A stretch of DNA of 64,000 bases from Tissierellia bacterium (GTDB taxonomy: Bacteria; Bacillota; Clostridia; Tissierellales; Peptoniphilaceae). The position numbers and the translations under genes are program-made. The stretch is from NCBI GenBank assembly GCA_030538075.1, contig JAUNUQ010000004.1:1-64000 (forward strand). The letters run 5' to 3'. Positions 26,460 through 35,740 of the stretch are shown here, piece by piece. The notes under the pieces are model-generated. The model was given only the letters and a program-made list of their open reading frames with translations. It was not told the DNA's origin and did no database searches. Position 1 is the stretch's first letter. Every line of letters starts with the position of its first letter.

Positions 26460-26732
26460 TTGCTTAAAATCAAGAAATGCCATGGGAAAGTTGAATGGAT
26501 TGTTTTTAACCCTCATAATTTTGAGGCTCTGCATACACATTGCAGATGCAAGCGGGTGGCCAAGAAGATCAAATACAATGTGGAACATCGGATCATCCCC
26601 ACCAGTGAGAATATTCGCACATTGGAGAGTCATATCCGCGTTTCGGGAGACCGAAAGTACAATATGGAGATACAAAAACGGATTGAAGAGCTGTCATGCC
26701 GAACCAGTTCCCAACTGGCTTTTGCTTTTTAA
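26460..26732 (+). CDS. Small hypothetical protein (NPHNFEALHTH type)
   Basis: A 90-residue frame with a TTG start at 26460 and TTGGAGGAGA immediately before it. The core WIVFNPHNFEALHTHCRCKRVAKKI, followed by IIPTSENIRTLESHIRVSGDRKY, resembles small uncharacterised Firmicutes proteins carrying an N-P-x-N-[FY]-x-x-H-T-H pattern. Two cysteines and two histidines lie close together, so a metal site is conceivable. A terminator follows 31 bases after the stop. A longer in-frame reading begins at 26340 but has no ribosome site and overlaps the previous gene. Confidence 0.5.
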   Translation: MLKIKKCHGKVEWIVFNPHNFEALHTHCRCKRVAKKIKYNVEHRIIPTSENIRTLESHIRVSGDRKYNMEIQKRIEELSCRTSSQLAFAF

Positions 26733-26763
26733 CAGCAATCCCCGTAAATAATATAGACGAAGA

Positions 26764-26796
26764 GGAGAATGAATGCGGTTGATTCATTCTCCTTTT
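26764..26796 (+). terminator. Terminator of the small-gene pair
   Basis: GGAGAATGAAT pairs with ATTCATTCTCC over a 7-base loop, followed by TTTT. Confidence 0.82.
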
Positions 26797-26811
26797 CCGT
26801 TGAAAAATGCC

Positions 26812-26840
26812 TTGTATCCATTTCCAGAATCGCATACAAT
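26812..26840 (+). promoter_or_regulatory. Promoter of the M42 peptidase gene
   Basis: TTGTAT (26812-26817) and TACAAT (26835-26840), 17-base spacer, 33 bases before the start codon. Confidence 0.65.
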
Positions 26841-26873
26841 AGGGACATCGATTAATTAGGAGGAGCTAAAAGT

Positions 26874-27959
26874 TTGAAAGATAAGGAATTAAAACTACTT
26901 CAATCCCTCTCCGAAGCCTATGGGCCAAGTGGATTTGAGGACGAGGTGCTGGATGTGATAGAAATGCACCGGGGGGAGATGAGCTTTGAACGAGATGTCC
27001 TAAAAAATGGCTATTTAAACCGCGCTAAGTCAGAAGACCGTGGAGGGATCATGCTAGATGCCCATTCTGATGAAGTAGGTTTCATCGTGCGATATATAGA
27101 AGACAATGGGATGATCGCCTTTTTGCCCCTAGGTGGTTGGATAGCGAGTGATCTACCGTCACAATTGGTGATGGTGCGGGGTAAGGACGGTTATCACAAG
27201 GGTTTGATCAACAGTAAACCGATCCACTTCGTCGATCCCAAGGACCTAGAAAGGCCTTTGGATATCGAAAACCTGCGCATTGATCTAGGGGTCAGTTCGA
27301 AAGAAGAGGTCCTGGCTCTGGGGATTCGAGCCGGTTCTCCGGTGGTACCCTATTCGGAGTTTTCATACCGGGAGCGGGATGGGGTATTGATGGGGAAGGC
27401 TTTTGACAACCGAATGGGCTGCACCGCGGTGGTTTCCGTTCTCCAAAAGCTTCGGGAGCTGGGAATGAGCAAAGGGGTCATTGGAGCCATTGCCTCCCAA
27501 GAGGAGGTAGGGGGCCGAGGTGCCGTGGTGACATCTAGAATAGTGAAACCCAGACTCGCCTTGGTCTTTGAAGGAGCGCCTGCAGACGATTCTTTTTTAC
27601 CTGCTCATATGCAGCAGTGTAGACTCGGAGGCGGTCCGATGATACGCCATTTCGATGGCAGCTATATCGCCAATGAGCTCTTAATTCAAATTGCAGAACA
27701 GGTGGCAGACGAAGAGGGAATTCCAGTGCAATTTGCGGTTCGCAAGGGCAGTGGTACCAATGCAGGGAAGATTCACACGCAGCACAAGGGGATCCCATGC
27801 CTTGTACTCAGTGTGCCCTGTAGATATATTCACAGTCATCATCAGTATGCGGTGCTATCGGATTTAAAACATACCATAGATTTGGCGGTGGCCATTGTCT
27901 TGCGCTTGCAGCGAGATTCAATCTTAAGTGAATTTGAAACCCTTGAATTTTCCGACTAA
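26874..27959 (+). CDS. M42 family metallo-aminopeptidase
   Basis: A 361-residue cytoplasmic dimetal aminopeptidase (FrvX/YsdC-like, often tetrahedral). Visible metal and catalytic segments are MLDAHSDEVGF (first His, about residue 64), MGKAFDNRMGC (bridging Asp), SQEEVGGRGA (catalytic glutamate pair) and the C-terminal HSHHQYAVLSD (last His ligand). The PDZ-like insert typical of M42 lies at about residues 70-165. Translation begins at TTG with AGGAGGAGC just upstream. It releases N-terminal residues from short peptides, which suits a peptide- and amino acid-fermenting organism. Monocistronic with its own promoter. Confidence 0.92.
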   Translation: MKDKELKLLQSLSEAYGPSGFEDEVLDVIEMHRGEMSFERDVLKNGYLNRAKSEDRGGIMLDAHSDEVGFIVRYIEDNGMIAFLPLGGWIASDLPSQLVMVRGKDGYHKGLINSKPIHFVDPKDLERPLDIENLRIDLGVSSKEEVLALGIRAGSPVVPYSEFSYRERDGVLMGKAFDNRMGCTAVVSVLQKLRELGMSKGVIGAIASQEEVGGRGAVVTSRIVKPRLALVFEGAPADDSFLPAHMQQCRLGGGPMIRHFDGSYIANELLIQIAEQVADEEGIPVQFAVRKGSGTNAGKIHTQHKGIPCLVLSVPCRYIHSHHQYAVLSDLKHTIDLAVAIVLRLQRDSILSEFETLEFSD

Positions 27960-28066
27960 ATGTAAAAGATTATGAAAATTTGGATCAAGGGCAGTTAAGA
28001 GGTATAATGGATTTGGAAAGTGGTCACTAATGGCCACATCCAAAGTCCAAGAATGGGAGTGTTTAC

Positions 28067-29665
28067 ATGTTTAGGAGAATAATTGCGCTACTACTCGCCC
28101 TGTCTATGCTATTGCCGAGTACGGGAGCTCTGGCGCAAAATACAAATCGAATTCAGGGAAACAATCGGATCGACACGGCCAATCAAATCAGCCAGAACAC
28201 CTTTGAAGTGAGTAATATAGTCATTTTAGCTAATGGCCGCAACTATGTGGACGCCTTGCCCGCTTCAACTCTGGCGAATCGCTTGGAGGCACCGATTCTC
28301 TTAACGGAGAAGAATGCCATTCCCGAGAGCACCTTGGCCGAGATTGAACGCCTTGGAGCGGGGAAAGCCTATATCCTCGGTGGTGAGAGTACCATCGAGC
28401 CTGCAGTTGCCACAGCACTAGAGGAGAAGGGGTTGACGGTCCAACGAATCGGTGGGGCAGATCGTTATGAGACATCTGAGCTCATTTTAAAAGAGCTGGA
28501 GAGTCATATGGAGATACTCAGTGTCTATTTGACTTCTTCGATCGCAGATGCCGTCTCATCAGGAGCCTATCGCGGGAAGGACATCCCCCTGGCATTGGTT
28601 CGTAAGGATGTGCCATCCAATTTTCTGATAGGCTATCCGGTAAATAAAATCGTGCTCGGTGGGGAAAACTCCGTCTCGAAAGAAGCCTATGATGCAGTGG
28701 GGGCCATCGAGCGAATCGGTGGTCGAAACCGATACGAGACCGCAGTGATGATCGCCGAGAGGAATCGTCTTGAGCATGGAGTCGTCGATGCGATCCTCGT
28801 CAACGGACTGGAATTTGTCGATGCCTTTACTGCGACGACCTACGCTTTTCGCAACCACATGAATATCTTGATGACACCAGGAGATTATCTGGAGGAATAT
28901 ACGCATAGTTGGGCGAATCAGCATGGCACGAAGTGGACCATCGTCGGTGGCACCAATATGGTTTCAGATGGGAGTATCGGACAAACTGAACCTACTCCTC
29001 AGCCACAGCCAGAGCCAGAGCCTGTACCCGAGCCAGAGCCAGATCCAAATGGCATCGATCCAACAAAACCGATGGTTGCAATCACCTATGACGATGGACC
29101 CAGACCTGGGTATACGGAGCGGATACTGGATATTTTGAAGGAAAACCATGCAAAGGCCACGTTTTTTGTCTTAGGCCAGAGCGTCAATAACTGGCCGGAG
29201 CTCGTAAAAAGAGCAGTGGTGGAAGGAAATGAAATCGGCAATCACAGCTATGGTCATCCGAGTTTGACCTCCCTGTCCAGCGCTGGAATCATAGATGAGA
29301 TCACACGCTGCAATGACGCCATTCAGGCTGCAGCTGGTGTGACTCCCGTCATCACTAGACCCACCTATGGAAATGTCAACCAGACGGTCCGCGATAGCGT
29401 ATGGATGCCATTGATCTATTGGTCCATCGATACGAGGGACTGGGAGAGTCGAAATGCGGCTGCGGTCACGGCCATCGCCATGAGCCAAGTGAAGGACGGA
29501 GATATCATCTTGATGCATGATACTTATGAGTCAACGGTTCAGGCGAGCTCTGTGATCATTCCGCAGCTAGTCAGCCAAGGCTATCAACTGGTCACCGTCT
29601 CTGAGCTGTTCCAGTATAAGGGGATTACGCCGGTCCGCGGCACCTTGTATATTAACGGCAGATAG
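28067..29665 (+). CDS. Secreted polysaccharide deacetylase with cell wall-binding type 2 repeats (paralogue 1)
   Basis: A 532-residue exported protein. Signal peptide residues 1-23 (cleavage near GALA-Q). Three CW_binding_2 repeats (about 27-120, 120-215, 215-305) show the IQGNNRIDTA, IGGADRYET and IGGRNRYETA openings and YILGG, IVLGG and IVGG ends; they anchor proteins to cell-wall anionic polymers. A Pro/Glu/Gln-rich linker (about 309-328) leads to a NodB deacetylase domain with TYDDGP, GNHSYGHPS, RPTYGNVN, DTRDW and ILMHD. The RPTYG motif departs slightly from RPPYG. It probably removes N-acetyl groups from peptidoglycan or another glycan. A TATAAT lies at 28013. Confidence 0.92.
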   Translation: MFRRIIALLLALSMLLPSTGALAQNTNRIQGNNRIDTANQISQNTFEVSNIVILANGRNYVDALPASTLANRLEAPILLTEKNAIPESTLAEIERLGAGKAYILGGESTIEPAVATALEEKGLTVQRIGGADRYETSELILKELESHMEILSVYLTSSIADAVSSGAYRGKDIPLALVRKDVPSNFLIGYPVNKIVLGGENSVSKEAYDAVGAIERIGGRNRYETAVMIAERNRLEHGVVDAILVNGLEFVDAFTATTYAFRNHMNILMTPGDYLEEYTHSWANQHGTKWTIVGGTNMVSDGSIGQTEPTPQPQPEPEPVPEPEPDPNGIDPTKPMVAITYDDGPRPGYTERILDILKENHAKATFFVLGQSVNNWPELVKRAVVEGNEIGNHSYGHPSLTSLSSAGIIDEITRCNDAIQAAAGVTPVITRPTYGNVNQTVRDSVWMPLIYWSIDTRDWESRNAAAVTAIAMSQVKDGDIILMHDTYESTVQASSVIIPQLVSQGYQLVTVSELFQYKGITPVRGTLYINGR

Positions 29666-29681
29666 ATTAAAATACCGATTT

Positions 29682-29717
29682 ACCGCTAAGGAGAATAATT
29701 CTCTTTGGCGGTTTTTT
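29682..29717 (+). terminator. Terminator after deacetylase paralogue 1
   Basis: ACCGCTAAGGAGAA pairs imperfectly with TTCTCTTTGGCGGT and runs into TTTTTT. Confidence 0.8.
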
Positions 29718-29795
29718 CTAGGCAGGCTGTTTCTATTATATAGTGGCCATTATGTTGAAATACGGTTGGTAGCACCTTCTTATTGCCCAATCTCC

Positions 29796-29824
29796 TTGCT
29801 ATAAGTCCAATCTTTGCATACAAT
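29796..29824 (+). promoter_or_regulatory. Promoter of deacetylase paralogue 2
   Basis: TTGCTA (29796-29801) and TACAAT (29819-29824) with a 17-base spacer, 65 bases upstream of the start codon. Confidence 0.65.
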
Positions 29825-29888
29825 AGAGTGAAAGTAACGAGAAAATTAGATTAGGTGGAGTTTTTGCACTTGATCATAGGAGTAGAAT

Positions 29889-31496
29889 ATGTGGAAGAGA
29901 AATTTGATTCTGTTCATCACGATCTCGATGGCTTTTCGTGGACTGATGCCTCTAAATATGCCCTTGCATAGAATCCAAGGCAGTAGCCGCGTCACAACGG
30001 CAGCCAAAGTCAGTGAGAATACATTTGAGACGAGCGAGATCGTCCTATTGGTGAATGGCTCGAAATATGTCGATGGATTGCCGGCCTCCACTCTGGCCAA
30101 TCATCTAGGAGCTCCCATCCTCCTGTCGGATGAGGAAGATGTCCCGAATGAAACCCTTAGAGAGATGCGCCGCCTCGGGGCTAAGAAGGTGCTGATTTTG
30201 GGTGGAAATAAGAGCATTTCCAAATCCGTCGTTCGACAGTTGCGAGAAGAGGGATATGCTGTACGCCGAATCGCCGGTAGAAACCGTTTTGAGACCTCGG
30301 AGAAGATCCTTCAGGAATTAGAAGCACGGATTGATATCAGTGAGATCTACCTCGCTTCAAATATTGCCGATGCCGTCAGCTCTGGCGCCTATCGTGGAGA
30401 GGATATTCCCCTGGTTTTGATTGCAGATGGACAGCTCTCAGAATATGTGATGGAGCATCCCGCTGAGAAGACCGTACTGGGAGGTGAAGCCTCAGTAAAT
30501 GAGGAGACTTTCAAAAGAGCTCGGGCTAGAAGGCGAATTGGAGGTAAAAATCGCTATGAGACGGCGGCGATCATCGCAGGCAAATTCCAGGAGGAAGCAG
30601 GTGCGATGAATGCCATCTTGGTCAATGGAAATGAATTTGTGGATGCCTTTACCGCTACGACCTTCGCCTATCAAAACAATTTAAATATCCTCCTCACGCC
30701 TGGAACCTATCTGGAAGAGAATACGAAAAAGTGGATTCATGTCAATCAACCGGATTTAACTCTGATCGGTGGAGAGAACTCCGTAGCAGAACTGGCTGTG
30801 TATCGAACAGAGCCTGTGGAGATGAGCAACTTACTATTCGCCCTTGAAAGGGCTTCGGAGGGTCCAGACGAGTTGCCTAAGCCAATCGATCCCTCCCAGC
30901 CCATGATCGCCATCACCTATGATGATGGACCGGTGCCAGGCTATACAGATCGAGTGATCGATGCTCTGAATGCCAACCACGCCAAGGCCACCTTTTTCGT
31001 GTTGGGGTTTAAAGCGGTAGATCATCCCGAACTGCTTCAGATGATGGTCGAGAACGGCCATGAAATTGGAAACCACACCTATGGCCATGAGAGTTTGGTG
31101 AAACTGAGCGTGGATGGGATCCAGAGGGAGATCGCCCACGGAAATGAGATCATCCGACAAGGTAGCGGGAGAGATGCCGTAATGATGCGTCCACCCTTTG
31201 GGGATGTAAATGAAACCGTGCTGATGGCCACGCCAATGCCCTTGATCTACTGGTCTATCGACACGAGGGACTGGGACCATCAGGACGTGGAGACGACGGT
31301 ATCTATGATATTGGATCATGTAAAAGATGGAGACATTGTGCTGATGCACGATACTTTGGAGAGTACGGTGCTCGCAAGCCAGAGGGTGCTTCCAAAGCTC
31401 AGGGGGAGGGGATTTCAAATGGTCACTATCTCGGAGCTCTTTTTGCACAAGGGCATTCATCCAGAGCCCGGAAATCTATATCGAAATATACGCTAG
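29889..31496 (+). CDS. Secreted polysaccharide deacetylase with cell wall-binding type 2 repeats (paralogue 2)
   Basis: A 535-residue tandem paralogue of the preceding gene with the same order: a short hydrophobic N-terminus, three CW_binding_2 repeats (openings IQGSSRVTTA, IAGRNRFET, IGGKNRYETA), a linker and a NodB domain. The catalytic set is TYDDGP, GNHTYGHES, RPPFGDVN, DTRDW and VLMHD. Its metal motif ends HES where the first paralogue has HPS. The linker is shorter and lacks the Pro/Glu run. The signal sequence is weaker (no clear A-x-A site), so it may stay membrane-anchored. It has its own promoter, suggesting separate regulation of the pair. Confidence 0.9.
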   Translation: MWKRNLILFITISMAFRGLMPLNMPLHRIQGSSRVTTAAKVSENTFETSEIVLLVNGSKYVDGLPASTLANHLGAPILLSDEEDVPNETLREMRRLGAKKVLILGGNKSISKSVVRQLREEGYAVRRIAGRNRFETSEKILQELEARIDISEIYLASNIADAVSSGAYRGEDIPLVLIADGQLSEYVMEHPAEKTVLGGEASVNEETFKRARARRRIGGKNRYETAAIIAGKFQEEAGAMNAILVNGNEFVDAFTATTFAYQNNLNILLTPGTYLEENTKKWIHVNQPDLTLIGGENSVAELAVYRTEPVEMSNLLFALERASEGPDELPKPIDPSQPMIAITYDDGPVPGYTDRVIDALNANHAKATFFVLGFKAVDHPELLQMMVENGHEIGNHTYGHESLVKLSVDGIQREIAHGNEIIRQGSGRDAVMMRPPFGDVNETVLMATPMPLIYWSIDTRDWDHQDVETTVSMILDHVKDGDIVLMHDTLESTVLASQRVLPKLRGRGFQMVTISELFLHKGIHPEPGNLYRNIR

Positions 31497-31508
31497 ATTG
31501 GAAATAAA

Positions 31509-31540
31509 AACTGCGACAATAGATTATTGTCGCAGTTTTT
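31509..31540. terminator. Bidirectional terminator between deacetylase and hcp
   Basis: AACTGCGACAATA pairs with TATTGTCGCAGTT; T tracts lie on both sides. It serves the two convergent genes. Confidence 0.88.
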
Positions 31541-31551
31541 GTATTCTTTGA

Positions 31552-33186
31552 TTAGACGAAAAATCTCTCGATGTCAGCTTCTACTGTGTCAATGGTACCA
31601 ATGCCAAAGTTCTCGACGAGTACATTGGTCACATTTGGTGACAGGAAGGCTGGGATCGTAGGTCCTAGGTGGATATTCTTCACGCCCAAGGAGAGAAGTG
31701 CCAATAGGACGATGACTGCCTTCTGCTCATACCAAGCGATATTGTAGATGATGGGCAGTTCGTTGACATCTTCTAGGCCAAATACTTCCTTCAGCTTCAG
31801 AGCGATCAGAGCGAGGGAATAGGAGTCGTTGCACTGACCTGCATCCAGAACTCTTGGGATTCCGCCGATATCGCCTAGACCGAGTTTATTGTATCTGTAT
31901 TTTGCACAGCCCGCAGTCAAGATCACAGAATCCTCTGGAAGGGCTTCTGCAAATTCAGTGTAGTAGTTACGATCTCTTTGTCGTCCATCACAACCCGCCA
32001 TGACGACGAATTTCTTGATGGCTCCGGATTTCACTGCGTCTACGACTGCATCTGCCAGAGCAAATACTTGTGCATGGGCAAATCCGCCGACGATTTCACC
32101 GGTTTCAATTTCCGTTGGTGGTTGACATTTTTTTGCATGCTCGATGATTTGTGTAAAGTCCTTATCCTCTCCAATTCCCCCTGGGATATGAGCACAGCCA
32201 GGATAGCCTGCAGCGCCAGTGGTGTACAGTCGATCGTGGTAGGAGTCTTTTGTGGGGACGATGCAGTTGGTTGTCATCAAAATGGGACCATTAAAGGATT
32301 CGAATTCCTCTTTTTGGTGCCACCAGGATCCACCGTAGTTGCCGACGAAATGATCATATTTTTTGAAAGCTGGGTAGTAATGGGCAGGAAGCATTTCGGA
32401 GTGTGTATACACGTCTACACCAGTTCCCTTGGTCTGCTCTAAGAGCATTTCCAGATCTCTCAGATCATGACCGGAGATCAGAATACCCGGGTTGTTTCTC
32501 ACGCCGATATTTACTTTGGTGATCTCGGGATTGCCATAGGTGCCAGTGTTGGCTCCATCCAGAAGTGCCATTCCCTTGACGCCATAAGAGCCCGTCTCCA
32601 ATACGAGAGCGACGAGGTCGTCGATCGATAGGGAATCGTCCATGGTCTTTGCAAGTGCAGATTGGATGAAAGCATCGACTTCTTCGTCGTCAGCCAATAG
32701 GGCATTGGCATGCTTGGTATAAGCGGAGAGTCCTTTCAATCCATAGACAGTCAACTCCCTTAGACTGCGGACGTCCTCATCTTCAGTTGCCAGGACGCCG
32801 ACGGCTGCTGCCTTTTCTTTTAGTGCATCCATATCCTTTTCACTATAAAGAGCTGCAGCAGACAGACCTTCTCGATTGGTTAATTCAGCGAGCACGCTGT
32901 CTTTCATATAGATCGTATCTTCTACACGGCGCAGAATTGCATCTTCGTCGAAGTTAGCATTTGTGATGGTCGTGAACAGATTGTAAGTAACCGCATGGTT
33001 TTGTTCCTTCGTTACTGGCTTGCCTTCCGCTCTCGCGTGTGTGAGCACATCTGCTAAGCCCTTCGTCACATAGACGAGCAGATCTTGTGCGCGGGCGATT
33101 TCCGGTTTTTTACCGCATACGCCGACGATCGTACAGCCTTGGTTCTTTACCGTTTCCTGACATTGAAAACAGAACATCTTTTCCAT
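31552..33186 (-). CDS. hcp: Hydroxylamine reductase / hybrid cluster protein
   Basis: A 544-residue iron-sulfur enzyme. The N-terminal cubane motif is [19 protein letters not shown] (C6, C9, C18, C24). Ligands of the hybrid Fe-S-O cluster lie in the C-terminal half, visible as [28 protein letters not shown] and GQCNDSYS. It reduces hydroxylamine or nitric oxide and protects against nitrosative stress. AGGAGG precedes the ATG. A Crp/Fnr-type regulator lies directly upstream on the same strand, with a dyad operator between them. Confidence 0.95.
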   Translation of the reverse strand: MEKMFCFQCQETVKNQGCTIVGVCGKKPEIARAQDLLVYVTKGLADVLTHARAEGKPVTKEQNHAVTYNLFTTITNANFDEDAILRRVEDTIYMKDSVLAELTNREGLSAAALYSEKDMDALKEKAAAVGVLATEDEDVRSLRELTVYGLKGLSAYTKHANALLADDEEVDAFIQSALAKTMDDSLSIDDLVALVLETGSYGVKGMALLDGANTGTYGNPEITKVNIGVRNNPGILISGHDLRDLEMLLEQTKGTGVDVYTHSEMLPAHYYPAFKKYDHFVGNYGGSWWHQKEEFESFNGPILMTTNCIVPTKDSYHDRLYTTGAAGYPGCAHIPGGIGEDKDFTQIIEHAKKCQPPTEIETGEIVGGFAHAQVFALADAVVDAVKSGAIKKFVVMAGCDGRQRDRNYYTEFAEALPEDSVILTAGCAKYRYNKLGLGDIGGIPRVLDAGQCNDSYSLALIALKLKEVFGLEDVNELPIIYNIAWYEQKAVIVLLALLSLGVKNIHLGPTIPAFLSPNVTNVLVENFGIGTIDTVEADIERFFV

Positions 33187-33240
33187 AGAAACCTCCTAAA
33201 TTTGATGGCTATAGTTTAATTCATACAGTGTTAGAATTCA

Positions 33241-33254
33241 GTAACTTATGTTAC
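33241..33254 (-). promoter_or_regulatory. HcpR-like operator upstream of hcp
   Basis: GTAACTTATGTTAC, a perfect 5-bp dyad with a 4-base centre, lies 55 bases upstream of the hcp start. It resembles the GTAAC-N4-GTTAC motif I recall for HcpR-type Crp/Fnr regulators in Clostridia. Confidence 0.7.
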
Positions 33255-33265
33255 AAGACAGTGTT

Positions 33266-33964
33266 TTATCGGAGGAGGGAAAGGGCATTTCGATCCAAGA
33301 TCTGCACCTTTCCTCTGGAGAGTTGGATCAACCCATCCTCTTCCATGCTGCTCAACTCTCGGGATAGGGAAGGGCGCGTCGTACCGATATACTCTGCGAA
33401 TTCTTCACGGTTAAAATGCAGGATCACTTCTCCGCTGGGTTTCGCATTTTGAATCAGGAAATTTGCGATTTTCTGTCGGAGGGAATAGCTGCTTAGGATG
33501 AGGAGCTTTTGATTTAAGAAGAAAGCCTTCTCAGAGAGGATCTGGAGCATATTTGTGACGATCTTTCGAAAGTATCCATATTTCTCGTTTTGTAGCTCCA
33601 GGATAAAGTTCTTCGGTATGGCCAATACCGTTGTGTCGACTACCGCACGGCAGGAATAGTCAAAGGGGCGCTCTTGCAGGTAGAGATAGACTTCTCCAAA
33701 TACCGTACCCATTTCAGAGAAGGAATTGACGATGATCCGCTTGCCATTCACATCGTATTTCTCTAGGGTGATGGATCCCTCCATGAGAACATACATGAAT
33801 TTGGGCATCGAAAAGATCTCGAAGATATAGCTATCTTTCGAAAATTTCTGGATCTCTAAAGAGGAGATCTCCACTAAATGCTGGATCTCCTCTGTATTTA
33901 GTCCCTTAAAAAGTGAGCAGTTCAGTCCGCTTAGTTCCAAATTCACTACTCCATCCTTCCCCAT
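33266..33964 (-). CDS. Crp/Fnr-family regulator (HcpR-like)
   Basis: A 232-residue regulator with a cNMP-binding-like beta roll (about residues 20-130, SYIFEIFSMPKFMYVLMEGSITLEKYDVNGK), a long dimer helix and a C-terminal HTH (EEFAEYIGTTRPSLSRELSSMEEDGLIQL). There is no N-terminal cysteine cluster. Neighbour hcp and the dyad operator suggest an HcpR-type NO or nitrite response, where the sensor usually holds heme or similar. Its start overlaps the end of the flavin-binding protein gene by 19 bases, so the two are translated together. Confidence 0.85.
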   Translation of the reverse strand: MGKDGVVNLELSGLNCSLFKGLNTEEIQHLVEISSLEIQKFSKDSYIFEIFSMPKFMYVLMEGSITLEKYDVNGKRIIVNSFSEMGTVFGEVYLYLQERPFDYSCRAVVDTTVLAIPKNFILELQNEKYGYFRKIVTNMLQILSEKAFFLNQKLLILSSYSLRQKIANFLIQNAKPSGEVILHFNREEFAEYIGTTRPSLSRELSSMEEDGLIQLSRGKVQILDRNALSLLR

Positions 33965-34506
33965 TTCATCTCCTGTCCGTACGCGTCAAAGGCCTTTCGC
34001 TTTGCCGTCAATTCTGTTATCTGCACTCGGTATACTTGGGTCGCCTTTAAACTATGACGCGCACCAGCTTCTGCGTAATCTAGCATTTCTGGCACATGTT
34101 TTTTACATAGGGCAACCAATACCCTTATGCTCTCTTCGTCATCTTCTACAATCTGGCAGATCCCTTCGACATAGCAACTGGCGAATTCTGTGGTAAAGAC
34201 TTTACTGGCGAGTTCCCCAAATCGGCCTGCGGAAATGGCCTCCTCTATCTTCTCTCGCGTCATATGCCGTGGTACTTGTACATATGACACAAAGCTCATA
34301 CAGATCACCGGATGCTGTTCTAGGATTTGCACTTTTTTCCCTGCTCTTGCCGAATGAAAATAGATGAACTCATCGATAACCACAAATGATATGGGAATAC
34401 AATAGGGTTTTCCCTCTAAGTCCACCATCGCAAGGGTCCCATAGTCGCTGTTGTCCAAAACCTGAAGACCAAAGCTCGGGTCCATCTCTCTATCTTTTCT
34501 ACGCAA
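33946..34506 (-). CDS. Pyridoxamine 5'-phosphate oxidase-like flavin-binding protein
   Basis: A 186-residue split-barrel protein of the NimA/PNPOx-like group. The typical RRKDREM opening, YGTLAMVDLEGKPYCIPISFVVIDEFIYFHSARAGKKVQIL core and later VYRVQITELTAKRK are present. Members bind FMN or F420-like cofactors; some NimA relatives reduce nitroimidazoles. The start is a TTG with AGGTGAT upstream. It is the first gene of the flavin protein-regulator pair upstream of hcp, hinting at a role in nitrosative or oxidative stress. Confidence 0.83.
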   Translation of the reverse strand: MRRKDREMDPSFGLQVLDNSDYGTLAMVDLEGKPYCIPISFVVIDEFIYFHSARAGKKVQILEQHPVICMSFVSYVQVPRHMTREKIEEAISAGRFGELASKVFTTEFASCYVEGICQIVEDDEESIRVLVALCKKHVPEMLDYAEAGARHSLKATQVYRVQITELTAKRKAFDAYGQEMKWGRME

Positions 34507-34587
34507 TTGATCACCTGCTTCTCTTATCTGCTTTTATTATAGATGATACACGAAAAAATCACAAATACAATGATAGCGATCCCCTAT

Positions 34588-34616
34588 ATTCTAGAAGCAG
34601 AGGTTTGTGATATAAT
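34588..34616 (+). promoter_or_regulatory. Extended -10 promoter of argF
   Basis: TGATATAAT at 34608-34616 gives an extended -10; the -35 (ATTCTA, 34588-34593) is weak. It lies 37 bases before the start codon. Confidence 0.65.
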
Positions 34617-34652
34617 ATTCTTATAAAATCAGTTAATTAGGAGATGTTACGA

Positions 34653-35645
34653 ATGGGAGTTAACTTAAGAGGAAAGAGTTTGCTTAAACTTTTGGATTTT
34701 TCAACAGAGGAAATCCGCTATCTGCTGGATTTGTCTAGGGATTTAAAGTCCCAGAAACGCTCAGGTGTCCCTCATAGACATCTGGAGGGGAAGAATATCG
34801 TATTGTTGTTTGAGAAGACCTCTACTCGAACTCGCTGTGCCTTTGAAGTGGCAGGCTCTGACTTGGGGATGGGTGTCACCTATCTCGAGCCAGGTACTTC
34901 CCAAATGGGGAAAAAAGAGAGTATCAAAGATACCGCAAAGGTCCTAGGACGGATGTACGATGGCATTGAATACCGGGGTTTCAGTCAGAGAATCGTCGAG
35001 GAGTTGGCGGAATTCGCAGGCGTACCCGTCTGGAATGGGCTAACGGACGAATTCCATCCCACCCAGATGCTGGCAGATCTACTCACTGTAGAGGAGCATT
35101 TTGGACAATTAAAAGGCCGCAAACTCGTCTTTATGGGCGATGCCAGAAACAATGTGGCCAATTCTCTCTTGATCGCCTGTGCCAAGATGGGCGTGGATTT
35201 TACCGCCTGTGGTCCAGCGGATCTGATGCCGGCTGAAGAACTTGTGGAGACGGCTGGGGAAATCGCCAAAGTCACCGGGTCTGTACTCCAATTCACGGAA
35301 GATGTGAAGGAAGCTGTAGCAGGAGCCGATGTCATTTATACGGATATCTGGGTGTCCATGGGAGAACCGGATGAGATCTGGGCTACCAGAACAAAGCTCT
35401 TAAAGCCCTATCAAGTGAATCGAGAGGTGATGAATGGCGCTTCGAAAGATGCCATCTTCTTACACTGCCTACCCTCATTCCACAACCGAGATACAGTCGT
35501 TGGAGAGGAGATCTATCAGAAATTTGGTATCGGGGAGATGGAAGTGTCGGATGAAGTTTTTGAATCACCCCAGTCCAAGGTCATGGATCAGGCAGAAAAC
35601 CGTATGCACACCATCAAGGCGATCATGTACGCAACGCTGAAATAG
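34653..35645 (+). CDS. argF: Ornithine carbamoyltransferase
   Basis: A 330-residue enzyme that makes or phosphorolyses citrulline. The carbamoyl phosphate loop is [15 protein letters not shown] (S-T-R-T-R), the ornithine-loop region is [12 protein letters not shown], and the catalytic cysteine segment is HCLPSFHN. The ATG at 34653 is chosen for TTAGGAG eight bases upstream; an in-frame ATG at 34644 is closer to it and less likely. No arginine deiminase or carbamate kinase lies nearby, so the sequence does not show whether it acts in synthesis or catabolism. Monocistronic, with a strong terminator. Confidence 0.94.
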   Translation: MGVNLRGKSLLKLLDFSTEEIRYLLDLSRDLKSQKRSGVPHRHLEGKNIVLLFEKTSTRTRCAFEVAGSDLGMGVTYLEPGTSQMGKKESIKDTAKVLGRMYDGIEYRGFSQRIVEELAEFAGVPVWNGLTDEFHPTQMLADLLTVEEHFGQLKGRKLVFMGDARNNVANSLLIACAKMGVDFTACGPADLMPAEELVETAGEIAKVTGSVLQFTEDVKEAVAGADVIYTDIWVSMGEPDEIWATRTKLLKPYQVNREVMNGASKDAIFLHCLPSFHNRDTVVGEEIYQKFGIGEMEVSDEVFESPQSKVMDQAENRMHTIKAIMYATLK

Positions 35646-35655
35646 GGAATGGAGA

Positions 35656-35708
35656 AGCGCTCTTTGCAAAAGTTATTCAGAAACACCAATTGCAAAGGGC
35701 GCTTTTTT
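35656..35708 (+). terminator. Terminator of argF
   Basis: AGCGCTCTTTGCAA pairs with TTGCAAAGGGCGCT over a 21-base loop, followed by TTTTTT. Confidence 0.82.
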
Positions 35709-35740
35709 GAAAACGAGGATTTCAAAGAGCGAACTGGGAG

